DNA of 64,000 bases from Rhizobiaceae bacterium (GTDB lineage Bacteria > Pseudomonadota > Alphaproteobacteria > Rhizobiales > Rhizobiaceae), in assembly GCA_023953845.1 (NCBI GenBank), contig JAMLJC010000001.1:4164501-4228500 (forward strand), written 5' to 3'. Position numbers and translations under genes: made by a program. The notes under the pieces are model-generated. The model saw only the letters and a program-made list of their open reading frames with translations. It was not told the DNA's origin and searched no databases. This document shows, one piece after another, positions 35,901 through 42,410 of this stretch; positions within the stretch are counted from its first letter, which is position 1; every line of letters starts with the position of its first letter.

Positions 35901-37970
35901 CCCGGCGACGATGGTATCGATGTCGGCGCGGCTCTTGCTGAGCTTTTCAAGATCGGACTCGAGCGCGCCTGCCAGAAGATTTCGTCCCTCACGAAGCTGC
36001 TCGACATGCTGTGTGACAGATTTCCCAATAGATTCACGCGCTTGATCGAGATTGTTCACGTCGTCGCTCAACGCCTGCGCAAGCTGCGCCCGACCTTCTG
36101 CGATCTTGTCGAGTTGCGTGGTCAGCGAGGTGTCGATGGCGCTGCGAACGTCGCCGAGCTTCTTCAGGTCGTCGTCGAGCGCCTTGGCGATCATCGTGCG
36201 GCCCTCGGCGAGTTTCAGCACATGCAGGCCGAAAGTTTCGTCGATGGTCGCCCGGCCTTCCGCCAGCTTCTGCAGATCGTCGTGCAGCATAGCCGCCATG
36301 CGGTCGCGGCTCTCCGCGAAGCGTTGCGCATGATACTCGATGGAGGAATCGACTTCGCTGCGCGCCTCGGCCATCTTCTTGAGATCGGCATCCAGCGCTT
36401 TCGCGATGACGTTGCGGCCTGATTCGAGGCGCCCCGCGAAGTCCGAGGCACGGGCTTCGAGCATGGCTGATGTCGACGTCACAAGCTCGCCCATCTCCGT
36501 GCCGATGCGATTGCGGCCCTCCTCGATGAGGCTGCTGAGCGTCTGCTTGCCTTCGGTGAAGGCCGTCGAGATCTCCTTGGCGCGGTCGACAAGCGAGTCG
36601 TTGATCTGCCGGGCACGTGCCTCCAGCGCGGCGTTGAGCTTCTGGGTGCCGGTGTCCAGCGCTTCCGCGCGCGTCTCGAATTCGCGGATGAGCGCCTGAC
36701 CGCGTTCCGCGAGCGTCGATTCTATCGCCGCGAGCCGGGTGTCGAACTCGCTGCCCAGCGAGCGCGTGGCGCCGCCGAGGAGAGACACCATGCCGGATGT
36801 GCGCTCGTCCAGCAGCCGCGTCGCTTCGTCGGTGCTTTGGGCGAGCGACGCAATGCGCGTATCGAGCAGGCTCGCGAAGGCTTCGCCTGAGGTCTGCAGG
36901 CTGTCCGAGATCTTGTCGAGGCGCTGATCGATCGAATCGTAGATCGAGCCACCGGATTCGTTGATGCGGTCGATCAGCGAATCGCCGGAGGAGGTGATCG
37001 TCGTCGACAGTTTCGTGGACACGCCGAGAATATCGTCGCGAATGCGGTCGCTCGCCTGGCTGAGCTCTTCCTTCAAAGCCTCATGCGCGCCGGCGATCGA
37101 GGCGCGGACCCGCTCGGCGTGGCTGACGACCGCCTCGCGCTCGCTCCCGAGCCCGTCGACCAGCGCGCGAATGCGCGATTCGTTCTGGCTGTAGGACCGT
37201 TCGAGCTGGTTCACCTCGGTATGGACGAGGGTCTCCAGTTCGACCGCGCGGGCCAGCGTGCGCTCGATGCCTTCTCCCAGCGCGGCCACTTCGCGGCGCA
37301 CGGCCTGGCCGACCATCATGACGCGATCCTGAGCGGCGCTCTCCGGCTCGGTCAGCCGCATCGCGGCGTCGGTCATGCTCTGCGCCGCCAGCCGAAGCTC
37401 CTGCGCGCGGCGCATCATCACCGCGAAAGCCCAGAACAGGATGAGCGGCAGCAGGATGCCGACGGCAAAAAGAATGATGTCCGGTCGTGCCGCCAGTTGT
37501 TCCAGCGTACGGATCTGCCAGATGCGCGGGGCAAACAGCGCGTGACCGAGCATCGCACCGATCACCACCCAGGCGACGGAAAGGGCGGCGATGATCCAGT
37601 AGAGCATGCTCGATGCGCGTTTCGCCGCGGCGGGCGCGCGTCGCGTCGCGCGCTGGAGATCGTCATTGGCGGGATTGAACGGAACGGCGCCGCTCGTCGG
37701 CGACGGCTCGATGGCGCGCAATGGCGGCTCGATTCGCGCCTCGTCCTTCACCGGAGCAGGTTCCGCCTTGTCGACTGTCACGGCAGAGGCGGCAGGCTCG
37801 GCTTTCTGGCCCTGCTCGGCAAGCTCCTTCGCCGCGGCGGAGATCTGTGCCTCCAGATCTTCCATGGAAGCGGAGATGTCGAACCCAGCACCCTTCGAAA
37901 GATCCTGCTCGAGCGCCGACTCGAGTTCTTTCGCCACCTCTTTGTCGAGGCTCTTCGTCCGTTTCGCCAT
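29997..37970 (-). CDS. Giant membrane-anchored coiled-coil protein, growth pole ring (GPR/RgsE)-like
   Basis: A 2657-residue protein. A cytoplasmic acidic N-terminus (1-120) is followed by two transmembrane segments (about 122-147 and 164-186) and a very long helical region. Two repeat arrays fall at residues 525-1495 (26 units) and 1567-1987 (13 units). Further coiled coil follows to about 2390, then a Pro/Ala/Arg-rich linker (about 2395-2535) and a compact conserved C-terminal domain of about 115 residues (starting near SPLHVVESLNSLSVDIARAI). This layout matches the Agrobacterium GPR and Sinorhizobium RgsE proteins (around 2100 residues), which form a ring at the growing pole of budding-type rhizobia and are needed for polar growth. 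The present protein is about 500 residues longer, probably because of more repeats. No frameshift interrupts the frame. Confidence 0.88.
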   Translation of the reverse strand: MAKRTKSLDKEVAKELESALEQDLSKGAGFDISASMEDLEAQISAAAKELAEQGQKAEPAASAVTVDKAEPAPVKDEARIEPPLRAIEPSPTSGAVPFNPANDDLQRATRRAPAAAKRASSMLYWIIAALSVAWVVIGAMLGHALFAPRIWQIRTLEQLAARPDIILFAVGILLPLILFWAFAVMMRRAQELRLAAQSMTDAAMRLTEPESAAQDRVMMVGQAVRREVAALGEGIERTLARAVELETLVHTEVNQLERSYSQNESRIRALVDGLGSEREAVVSHAERVRASIAGAHEALKEELSQASDRIRDDILGVSTKLSTTITSSGDSLIDRINESGGSIYDSIDQRLDKISDSLQTSGEAFASLLDTRIASLAQSTDEATRLLDERTSGMVSLLGGATRSLGSEFDTRLAAIESTLAERGQALIREFETRAEALDTGTQKLNAALEARARQINDSLVDRAKEISTAFTEGKQTLSSLIEEGRNRIGTEMGELVTSTSAMLEARASDFAGRLESGRNVIAKALDADLKKMAEARSEVDSSIEYHAQRFAESRDRMAAMLHDDLQKLAEGRATIDETFGLHVLKLAEGRTMIAKALDDDLKKLGDVRSAIDTSLTTQLDKIAEGRAQLAQALSDDVNNLDQARESIGKSVTQHVEQLREGRNLLAGALESDLEKLSKSRADIDTIVAGQVEKLAQGRDILKRALETDLQKLGHTRAEIDQLVISQVEKLAEGRENLSTALAEGREMLSKALESDLEKLAESRQSIDGIVAGQVERLAQGRDILKRALETDLGRLNDVRAQIDETVSTHVGKLEKTLTDGRAAFGRAVDDDLQKLSATRDSVNEMVGTQIQQFEKALSGGRALLGKALEDDLHKLAATREGMNSAVTAQVEQFEKALSGGRALLGKALEDDMQKLSATRQDINEFVTAQVDQFEKTLSGGRVLLSQALANDIQKIAATRNEANQAVAAQVAQFDKVLAGSRALVSKALEDDLERLTSARSGLDETISGQVDRFEKSLSEGRALLGKALEDDLQKLAESRRSIDSIVAGQVERLAEGRDILKRALEADLQKLSTSRAEIDGLAAAQVSHLAEARSVLKQALEDDIAKLNASRAEIDALATAHVSHLGEARSLLKRALEDDLAKLSESRIEIAGLAAAQVGHLEEARAGLRKTLEEDIAKLGETRAEIDNVVTGYVQKLAEGRDILKRALETDLAKLGESKAEIEGLTTLQMQQLAEGREMLKRALEDDLARLGESRAEINGLASLQIQQLAEGREVLKKALEDDLAKLGESRAEIDGLAQKQMQHLAEGRDLLKRVLEDDLAKLNESRAAIDNLAAMQVQHLADGRAALQRALEDDLAKLNESRTSLDGIVAGQVERLAEGRDILRRALEADLKKLGASRAEIDGLVAAQVQHLAEGRDVLQRALEDDLAKLNESRAVIDGMVAGHVDKIAEGRGILSHAFEKDVEKLAASRDEMDRSVAAHIETFAARREDLTAALASDMSKLEDAFRTQTGIIDERTATVESALATGVERVRSVLENSALTAAGALREKVMEVTSALARDAGDAFSDADRRLAERAEATAAALLERTSDISRNFEELQERLASRAESVAQLLSTRNQEVAESITDRMLNLHRTFEQADKQLADRTEIAAQSLLGRADEAAGALAARANEIAQTFEAADARLSDRAEQTSQALAIKAEEMAASMANRAVEIAGSFDEAERRLSERVSSTTRGMVDHADQAVNALTARLGDISRTFDEADQRLVTRLGETAEAVDLRAANIVKAFDDADQRLVERAVESASALARRAGEIVKSFSDADEAMSQRLSATAESLTQRAAELGQIFAETDRAIAQRVDSSAGTMAERARDIAGIFADAEQRVAARAEQTSIELGERAGEIAHAMDEAQRQIVLQTEQSAAKLTQQVGQFAGAIDDANRLIILRTEGAQETIGARAADLEKIFVDADQRLRDRASQTASDFDARVEVLADRLTRADEMLANSARNIASKVSDDIATAHRQLTESAAATTREVQEQIAKSEEQLVSRVGVVTETFTAVGQHIAQTTNDAARTLGENTRELNQMLASRASEINKILDETAKPLVDRFAEGGAELQKNIEAVTERTAERLRTENTALIDALAARTEETISAFGQARSALSGSVADVLERLSTSNGQLAELIDLAEKSLSNVDAKLSATTQGFAATTEKAAQTFASSARLIDSNASRLTDVSSRTLKEVASIASRFEEHTKLLSGASDLLGSAQSHLVSTLDERQSALEELAVGLVKKSEEIERTMKSFDNLVGSALEKAEDRTKQSTEHIREAMSEVIESATRRFADATEEIRRTAGSIRSDLEETRAELRKGVLDMPVEAKESTSAIRRAVAEQINALKELSDIVAKTGRTVDIPDEPRPQRPAPQAAPRAAAPSPRPSAQRAQERAPQRAPEPPRAQEPKREPQPRPLEVAAAEARQEKRPPQPKPAAPQAPSPVLRGTLALDAEAPQTPRAPETPAQSSEAGGWVRDLLREASRDEAAPAKRLAPAAKPSQPQRSPLHVVESLNSLSVDIARAIDHDISIELWDRYRRGERDVFTRRLYTLKGQQTFDDIRRKYQSDSEFRLAVDRYCEDFEKLLKDVARSDRDNIMTQTYLTSDTGKVYTMLAHAAGRLS
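32010..33272 (-). repeat. Coding repeat array 2 of the giant coiled-coil protein (29/40-residue units)
   Basis: Thirteen tandem units: nine of 29 residues and four of 40 residues (units 2-5), the longer ones carrying an 11-residue insertion. Units start with an F-D/E-x-A-D/E-x-R-L pattern and contain RA-x-E-I near the end. The summed length (421 residues) matches the DNA interval exactly. Confidence 0.8.
33486..36398 (-). repeat. Coding repeat array 1 of the giant coiled-coil protein (36/40/47-residue units)
   Basis: Twenty-six tandem units: nineteen of 36 residues (108 bp), six of 40 residues (120 bp, units 8-13, clustered) and one of 47 residues (unit 6). Unit consensus is ALEDDL-x-KL-x-x-SR-x-x-I, then Q-V-x-x-LAEGRD-x-LKR. 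The units sum to 971 residues, matching the 2913-bp interval. Neighbouring 120-bp units around 35233-35410 are nearly the same at the DNA level, which implies recent duplication. Confidence 0.88.
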
Positions 37971-38260
37971 GCCGCCGTTACCCTGTACTAGGTGCGCAGA
38001 AATGCCGGTTTCCGGTTCCTCGTAGTCCGCGCACGAGGCTCACTATGGTCCGCCCGTATCGTAGTGGCACAGTCGGGTAAAGAAAACATGCATTCCGCGA
38101 CATGCGTAAAAGTTTAAACATAAGGTTAACAATGCCGCGAATTTGCCCGCATTTTCAGGCAACTGACGCGCCCGGATGTTAACGGCTTGCCCATATCCAT
38201 GGGTAAAGAATGGGTCGGTATTGCGGCTCCGCCAACAGGGATTTGTGGAGAGTTCCCGAA

Positions 38261-38635
38261 ATGGCTTCTGCGACAGTCGATCGGCCGGCCTTCGATATGC
38301 CGGGAGGTGAGGGCGCCCGGGTGCGAAAGTCCCGGCCCATTGATTTCGAGCAACTGGCTCGCCAGACCATGGGCGATCGCGCGCTGGAGCAGGAAGTGCT
38401 GGCGCTTTTCGTCCATCAGGCGACGAACATCGGCGAGCACATCGTGACGGCGAGCCGTGAGGAGCGCATACGGCTGGCGCATGGACTCAAGGGATCGTCG
38501 CGCAGCGTGGGGGCCTTCCCGATCGCCAACTGCGCCGAGCAACTGGAGCGTGCGCCGGACGACACCGCGATCATCCAGCGCCTGCGCCGCCGTGTCGCGG
38601 AAGTGGCCGAAGTCGTAGCGTCGATCAGCCGCTGA
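38261..38635 (+). CDS. Histidine phosphotransfer (Hpt) domain protein
   Basis: A 124-residue stand-alone Hpt protein. The four-helix-bundle signature LAHGLKGSSRSVGA holds the phospho-accepting His near residue 74, with the following Gly-x-Lys-Gly-Ser pattern intact. It would relay phosphate between a hybrid kinase and a response regulator, neither of which is nearby. ATG at 38261 is chosen because GTGGAGAG lies 10-15 bases before it; an ATG at 38210 is in frame but lacks a site. It is divergent from the giant coiled-coil gene across 290 bases, which hold several TTAA-containing motifs but no clear promoter. Confidence 0.85.
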   Translation: MASATVDRPAFDMPGGEGARVRKSRPIDFEQLARQTMGDRALEQEVLALFVHQATNIGEHIVTASREERIRLAHGLKGSSRSVGAFPIANCAEQLERAPDDTAIIQRLRRRVAEVAEVVASISR

Positions 38636-38693
38636 GCAGTCCCGCCGGCCAAACGCCGGGTTTGCGCCATTCGCTGCCGCAAACCGAACGCAG

Positions 38694-38721
38694 TTGACTT
38701 GACCCGTGGAGTGATTATCTG
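38694..38721 (+). promoter_or_regulatory. Putative sigma-70 promoter of the ferredoxin gene
   Basis: TTGACT at 38694-38699 and TATCTG at 38716-38721 are separated by 16 bases. They lie 31 bases before the ferredoxin ATG. Confidence 0.45.
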
Positions 38722-38751
38722 CCGATCGAGAGTTTCCCGGGACGCGCTTCC

Positions 38752-39072
38752 ATGACAAAGCTGACCTTCATCGCCTTTGACGGCACGCATTTCGACGTCG
38801 ATGCCGAGAACGGGTCGACGGTGATGGAGAATGCCATCCGCAACGCGATCCCCGGCATCGAGGCGGAATGCGGCGGCGCCTGCGCCTGCGCCACGTGCCA
38901 TGTCTATGTCGATGACGAGTGGACCGACATCGTTGGCGAACCGGAAGCGATGGAGGAAGACATGCTCGACTTCGCTTATGACGTGCGCCCGAACTCGCGT
39001 CTGTCCTGCCAGATCAAGGTTCGCAGCGAACTCGACGGGTTGGTCGTGCGGGTGCCGGAGCGTCAAGGATAG
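38752..39072 (+). CDS. [2Fe-2S] ferredoxin, adrenodoxin type
   Basis: A 106-residue electron carrier. The cluster ligands are in CGGACACATCHVYVDD (the C-x5-C-x2-C pattern, residues near 40, 46 and 49) with the fourth Cys in RLSCQIKV near 86. The acidic stretch EPEAMEEDMLDFA is the partner-docking helix of the adrenodoxin/putidaredoxin branch. The ferredoxin-NADP reductase gene follows 64 bases downstream, so the two probably work together as a redox pair. Confidence 0.93.
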   Translation: MTKLTFIAFDGTHFDVDAENGSTVMENAIRNAIPGIEAECGGACACATCHVYVDDEWTDIVGEPEAMEEDMLDFAYDVRPNSRLSCQIKVRSELDGLVVRVPERQG

Positions 39073-39136
39073 TCCGGCGTCAGGAATAATCGGCGGCAGG
39101 AACGGCCGCGCAGTCTCATTTGGGGGCTTATATATA

Positions 39137-40165
39137 ATGAGTGACGTGACCAGGACTGACGTGCTGATCGTGGGCGCGGGGCCGGTAGGGCTCTTCGCCG
39201 TGTTCGAACTCGGTCTGCTCGACCTCAAATGCCACCTGATCGACATTCTGGATCGGCCGGGCGGTCAGTGCACTGAACTCTATCCCGAAAAGCCGATCTA
39301 CGACATTCCTGCCTGGCCATCGATCTCCGCGCAGAGCCTCGTCGACAATCTGATGGAGCAGATCGCCCCGTTCAATCCGAGCTTCACCTACAACCGCATG
39401 GTGTCCTCGCTCGAAAAGCTCGAGGATGGCTCTTTCCGCGTCATTACCGACGAAAACGAGGTGTTCGAGGCGAAGGTTGTCGTCATTGCCGCCGGCGGCG
39501 GCTCCTTCCAGCCGAAACGGCCGCCCATTCCCGGCATCGAGGCTTTTGAGGGCACGAGCGTCTTCTATTCGGTCCGCCGCATGGAGGATTTCCGGGATCA
39601 GGATCTGCTGATCGTCGGCGGCGGCGATTCGGCGCTGGACTGGACGCTGAACCTTCAGCCGATCGCGAAGAGCGTCACGCTCGTCCATCGCCGGCCGGAG
39701 TTCCGCGCCGCGCCGGACAGCGTCAACAAGATGTATGCGCTGCAGGAGTTGAAGAAACTCGAATTCCGCATCGGTCAGGTGTCGGCCGTGGCCGGCGAGA
39801 ACGGCCAGTTGCGGTCCGCCACCATCAAGGGACCGGACGGCAGCGTCGAAGTGCCGTGCACGCGCATGCTTCCCTTCTTCGGCCTGACGATGAAGCTGGG
39901 GCCGATCGCCGATTGGGGGCTTAATCTCCATGAGAATCTGATCCCGGTTGATACGGAGAAGTTCGAGACCTCCGTGCCGGGTATCTTCGCGATCGGTGAC
40001 ATCAACTGGTATCCCGGCAAGCTGAAGCTGATCCTCTCCGGCTTCCATGAAGGAGCGCTGATGGCGCAGGCCGCAAAGCGCATCGTCGCGCCGGGCGAGC
40101 GCGTCATTTTCCAATACACGACGTCCTCTACGAGCCTTCAGAAGAAACTCGGCGTCGCCGGCTGA
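39137..40165 (+). CDS. Ferredoxin--NADP reductase, thioredoxin-reductase-like type
   Basis: A 342-residue flavoenzyme of the TrxR-like FNR family found in Bacillus and many rhizobia. The FAD motif is VLIVGAGPVGLFAVFELG near residue 10, and GGQCTELYPEKPIYDIPAWP is diagnostic. The NADPH motif is LIVGGGDSALDWTLNL near 160, and the C-terminal FAD motif is GIFAIGDINWYPGKLKL near 295. The CxxC of true thioredoxin reductases is absent, which supports the FNR call. ATG at 39137 is chosen; the longer open frame runs through the ferredoxin gene in another phase. Confidence 0.93.
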   Translation: MSDVTRTDVLIVGAGPVGLFAVFELGLLDLKCHLIDILDRPGGQCTELYPEKPIYDIPAWPSISAQSLVDNLMEQIAPFNPSFTYNRMVSSLEKLEDGSFRVITDENEVFEAKVVVIAAGGGSFQPKRPPIPGIEAFEGTSVFYSVRRMEDFRDQDLLIVGGGDSALDWTLNLQPIAKSVTLVHRRPEFRAAPDSVNKMYALQELKKLEFRIGQVSAVAGENGQLRSATIKGPDGSVEVPCTRMLPFFGLTMKLGPIADWGLNLHENLIPVDTEKFETSVPGIFAIGDINWYPGKLKLILSGFHEGALMAQAAKRIVAPGERVIFQYTTSSTSLQKKLGVAG

Positions 40166-40282
40166 GTAGAACATGCGGCTCCCGAGGAAGCGAATCGCCG
40201 CCTGAAGACGGTGATTAACGTCCAGAAAGGCCACGAAAGCCCGGAGCTCGTGCTGCAGTTGTTTGCCTAAGAAAATCCGAGG

Positions 40283-40480
40283 CTAATGGCTGGACGGCTT
40301 CGCCTCGTCCTCGATGGCGGCGTCGTGATACCAGCCGCTGCCGGAATCCATGCGGGGCAGACGCTGCGCTGCAATTTCCGCCACCTTCTGCGCCTGGATC
40401 GCAAGCCGACGGCGCACTGCGTCCTGTCCGACCGGGAATGTATAGATCTTGGCTGTTTCGCGGTGTGCGATCGTGCTCAT
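40283..40480 (-). CDS. gstI: GstI-like (DUF2735) small regulator, divergent from glnII
   Basis: A 65-residue basic protein (N-terminus RETAKIYTFPVG, C-terminal GSGWYHDAAIEDE) that matches the DUF2735 family. Its position, divergent from glnII with a 405-base shared region, is that of gstI in Rhizobium leguminosarum, where a 63-residue protein inhibits translation of glnII mRNA when nitrogen is plentiful. Length, location and orientation agree. The functional call is by family and context, because the sequence has no recognisable domain. ATG at 40480 is preceded by GGATCGGAATT. Confidence 0.75.
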   Translation of the reverse strand: MSTIAHRETAKIYTFPVGQDAVRRRLAIQAQKVAEIAAQRLPRMDSGSGWYHDAAIEDEAKPSSH

Positions 40481-40597
40481 TGAAGAATTCCGATCCTGTA
40501 GGTCATCCTCGCTTCAAGCTACAATGTAATGCCCGCTGTAAAATTGTGCAAGATGCCAATAGAATCAGCAGTTTGTGCGTATTTTTTAGACTTTTGA

Positions 40598-40636
40598 CAA
40601 TCCTGCCGGTTTAGACGCCAGAAACAGGCAGGATTG
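40598..40636. promoter_or_regulatory. Perfect 10-bp inverted repeat in the gstI-glnII control region
   Basis: CAATCCTGCC (40598-40607) and GGCAGGATTG (40627-40636) pair perfectly across a 19-base loop and are followed on the plus strand by ATTATTTTTT. It lies about 150 bases upstream of the glnII sigma-54 promoter. It could be an activator site or the terminator of a short plus-strand RNA. Confidence 0.4.
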
Positions 40637-40781
40637 ATTATTTTTTGTGCTGTGATCGCCGACTGCCTATGGCTTTCGCTCCCTCGATGAACGCCGACGA
40701 CCATGGTGAGTTCCGGACAAGCTATTGAATTTTCAGGCGATAGGAGATCGGCAGGTCCGTTTCGGGGGATCGTCGCGTGAT

Positions 40782-40797
40782 TGGCACGTTCGTTGCT
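40782..40797 (+). promoter_or_regulatory. Sigma-54 promoter of glnII
   Basis: TGGCAC (40782-40787), a five-base spacer GTTCG, and TTGCT (40793-40797) match the -24/-12 consensus at every conserved position. It lies 88 bases before the glnII ATG. NtrC is the expected activator. The surrounding gap (40481-40885) otherwise holds only the inverted repeat at 40598-40636. Confidence 0.92.
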
Positions 40798-40885
40798 TGG
40801 TGGCGCTGCAGGGAAGTCTGGCCCTTCGAGGGTCGTCGCAACTGAAGCGTTTCCCGCATCGATTTGAGGTTCTGAGAGGTCTGGA

Positions 40886-41926
40886 ATGACGAAGTACAAG
40901 CTCGAATACATCTGGCTCGACGGCTACACGCCGGTTCCGAGCCTGCGCGGCAAGACGCAGATCAAGGAGTTCGCCGAATTCCCGACGCTTGAGCAACTGC
41001 CGCTTTGGGGTTTTGACGGTTCTTCCACGATGCAGGCCGAAGGCCATAGCTCGGACTGTGTGCTGAAGCCGGTCGCCGTTTATCCCGATCCGGCCCGCAC
41101 CAACGGCGTTCTGGTCATGTGCGAAGTCATGATGCCGGACGGCGTCACGCCGCACGCCTCGAACACGCGCGCCACGATCCTCGATGACGAGGACGCCTGG
41201 TTCGGCTTCGAGCAGGAGTATTTCTTCTACAAGGACGGCCGCCCGCTCGGCTTCCCGACCACCGGTTACCCGGCGCCGCAAGGCCCGTACTACACCGGCG
41301 TCGGCTACAGGAACGTCGGCGACATCGCTCGCCAGCTCGTCGAGGAGCATCTCGATCTCTGCCTCGCCGCCGGCATCAACCATGAAGGCATCAACGCCGA
41401 AGTGGCGAAAGGCCAGTGGGAATTCCAGATTTTCGGCAAGGGCTCCAAGAAAGCCGCCGACCAGATCTGGATGGCGCGCTATCTTCTGCTGCGTCTGTGC
41501 GAGAAGCACGGCATCGACATCGAATTCCACTGCAAGCCGCTTGGCGACACCGACTGGAACGGCTCGGGCATGCACTGCAACTTCTCGACCAGATACATGC
41601 GCGAGGTCGGCGGCAGGGAATATTTCGAGGCCCTGATGGCGGCCTTCGACAAGAATCTGATGGACCACATCGCCGTCTACGGCCCGGACAACGACAAGCG
41701 TCTGACCGGCAAGCACGAGACCGCGCCGTGGAACAGGTTCAGCTATGGCGTCGCCGATCGCGGCGCCTCGATCCGCGTGCCGCACTCCTTCGTCAACAAC
41801 GGCTACAAGGGTTATCTCGAGGACCGTCGTCCGAACTCGCAGGGCGACCCGTACCAGATCGCCTCGCAGGTGCTGAAGACGATCTCGGAAGTTCCGACCG
41901 AAGACGCGAAGAAGGCCGCCGCGTAA
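40886..41926 (+). CDS. glnII: Glutamine synthetase type II (GSII)
   Basis: A 346-residue eukaryotic-type glutamine synthetase that makes glutamine from glutamate, ammonia and ATP. LEYIWLDGYTPVPSLRGKT, LPLWGFDGSSTMQAEG (substrate loop), WFGFEQEYFFY, GSGMHCNFSTRYMRE and the RVPHSFVNNGYKGYLEDRRP region are characteristic of GSII. GSII is not controlled by adenylylation; it is regulated by transcription through sigma-54 and NtrC and, in rhizobia, by GstI. The type I enzyme is encoded 0.5 kb downstream on the other strand. The start has GAGAGGTCTGGA upstream. A strong terminator follows at 41949-41979. Confidence 0.97.
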   Translation: MTKYKLEYIWLDGYTPVPSLRGKTQIKEFAEFPTLEQLPLWGFDGSSTMQAEGHSSDCVLKPVAVYPDPARTNGVLVMCEVMMPDGVTPHASNTRATILDDEDAWFGFEQEYFFYKDGRPLGFPTTGYPAPQGPYYTGVGYRNVGDIARQLVEEHLDLCLAAGINHEGINAEVAKGQWEFQIFGKGSKKAADQIWMARYLLLRLCEKHGIDIEFHCKPLGDTDWNGSGMHCNFSTRYMREVGGREYFEALMAAFDKNLMDHIAVYGPDNDKRLTGKHETAPWNRFSYGVADRGASIRVPHSFVNNGYKGYLEDRRPNSQGDPYQIASQVLKTISEVPTEDAKKAAA

Positions 41927-41948
41927 AAATTCGACCCGTTGACCCAAA

Positions 41949-41979
41949 AGAACCCCGGCAAGCGCCGGGGTTCTTTTTT
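41949..41979 (+). terminator. Rho-independent terminator of glnII
   Basis: A perfect 11-bp stem (41949-41959 with 41964-41974), AAGC loop, then a T-run to 41979. It lies 22 bases after the glnII stop. Confidence 0.9.
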
Positions 41980-42045
41980 AGGCAGGCTGGAAGCAGCGCG
42001 GAATGGCCGCCGGGATAACGGAATAGCCAACCAACCGGGCCTTTT

Positions 42046-42324
42046 CTACCGCGAGACGCGTTTCCAGACGCTGTGAAGACCCAGAAGCACAGCGAGGATG
42101 ATGACGTTGGTCACGACGCCGACACCGATCGCCATCGTGCGGTCGACGTCTTCGGTGCCGGTTGTCATCGCGATGAGAACCGCGACAAAGATGCAGCCGA
42201 GAGCAAGCGGGACGAGGCGGCCGGTGTGAGCGGTCGTCTGCAGCGTAGTGAAGACAAGCGCCACGAGCAGGCCGATGCGAAACGGGTCCATTAACTGGGC
42301 GACAAGCAGCTCGGAAAAGCTCAT
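42046..42324 (-). CDS. Small hypothetical membrane protein
   Basis: A 92-residue hydrophobic protein with three predicted transmembrane segments (about residues 17-30, 37-56 and 64-84) and short polar loops. The middle loop GTEDVDRTM is acidic. No family signature is recognised. It lies between the terminators of glnII and glnA, on the strand of glnA, so it is probably transcribed alone. Codon usage is typical of the neighbours, which supports a real gene. Confidence 0.65.
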   Translation of the reverse strand: MSFSELLVAQLMDPFRIGLLVALVFTTLQTTAHTGRLVPLALGCIFVAVLIAMTTGTEDVDRTMAIGVGVVTNVIILAVLLGLHSVWKRVSR

Positions 42325-42360
42325 ATCCTGCCAATAACCCGATCCTTTAACGCCACGAAC

Positions 42361-42388
42361 AAAAAAGCCGGGTTTCCCCGGCTTTTTT
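42361..42388. terminator. Bidirectional terminator downstream of glnA
   Basis: The 6-bp core GCCGGG/CCCGGC (42367-42372 with 42377-42382), TTTC loop, is extended by six A's on one side and six or more T's on the other. It lies 22 bases after the glnA stop on the minus strand. Confidence 0.85.
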
Positions 42389-42410
42389 TCATGGAAGAAG
42401 GATCAGGCGC

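Noticed and set aside
33486..36398. Regular 108-bp and 120-bp repeats as a CRISPR or satellite array
   Set aside because: The periodicity is that of coding units with conserved protein sequence; there are no short identical repeats with unique spacers.
33072..36422. A 1116-codon plus-strand frame, and others at 29958-31682 and 31803-32900, opposite the giant coiled-coil gene
   Set aside because: They are antisense shadows of a highly repetitive GC-rich gene; the minus-strand frame has membrane segments, regular repeats and family resemblance.
38113..38130. CtrA binding site upstream of the giant coiled-coil and Hpt genes (TTAA...TTAA)
   Set aside because: The two TTAA halves are 8 bases apart instead of 7, and single TTAAC motifs are too common to count.
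39131..39138. TATATAAT as a -10 box for the ferredoxin reductase gene
   Set aside because: It overlaps the ATG, leaving no room for a transcript start before the gene; the ferredoxin promoter upstream suffices.
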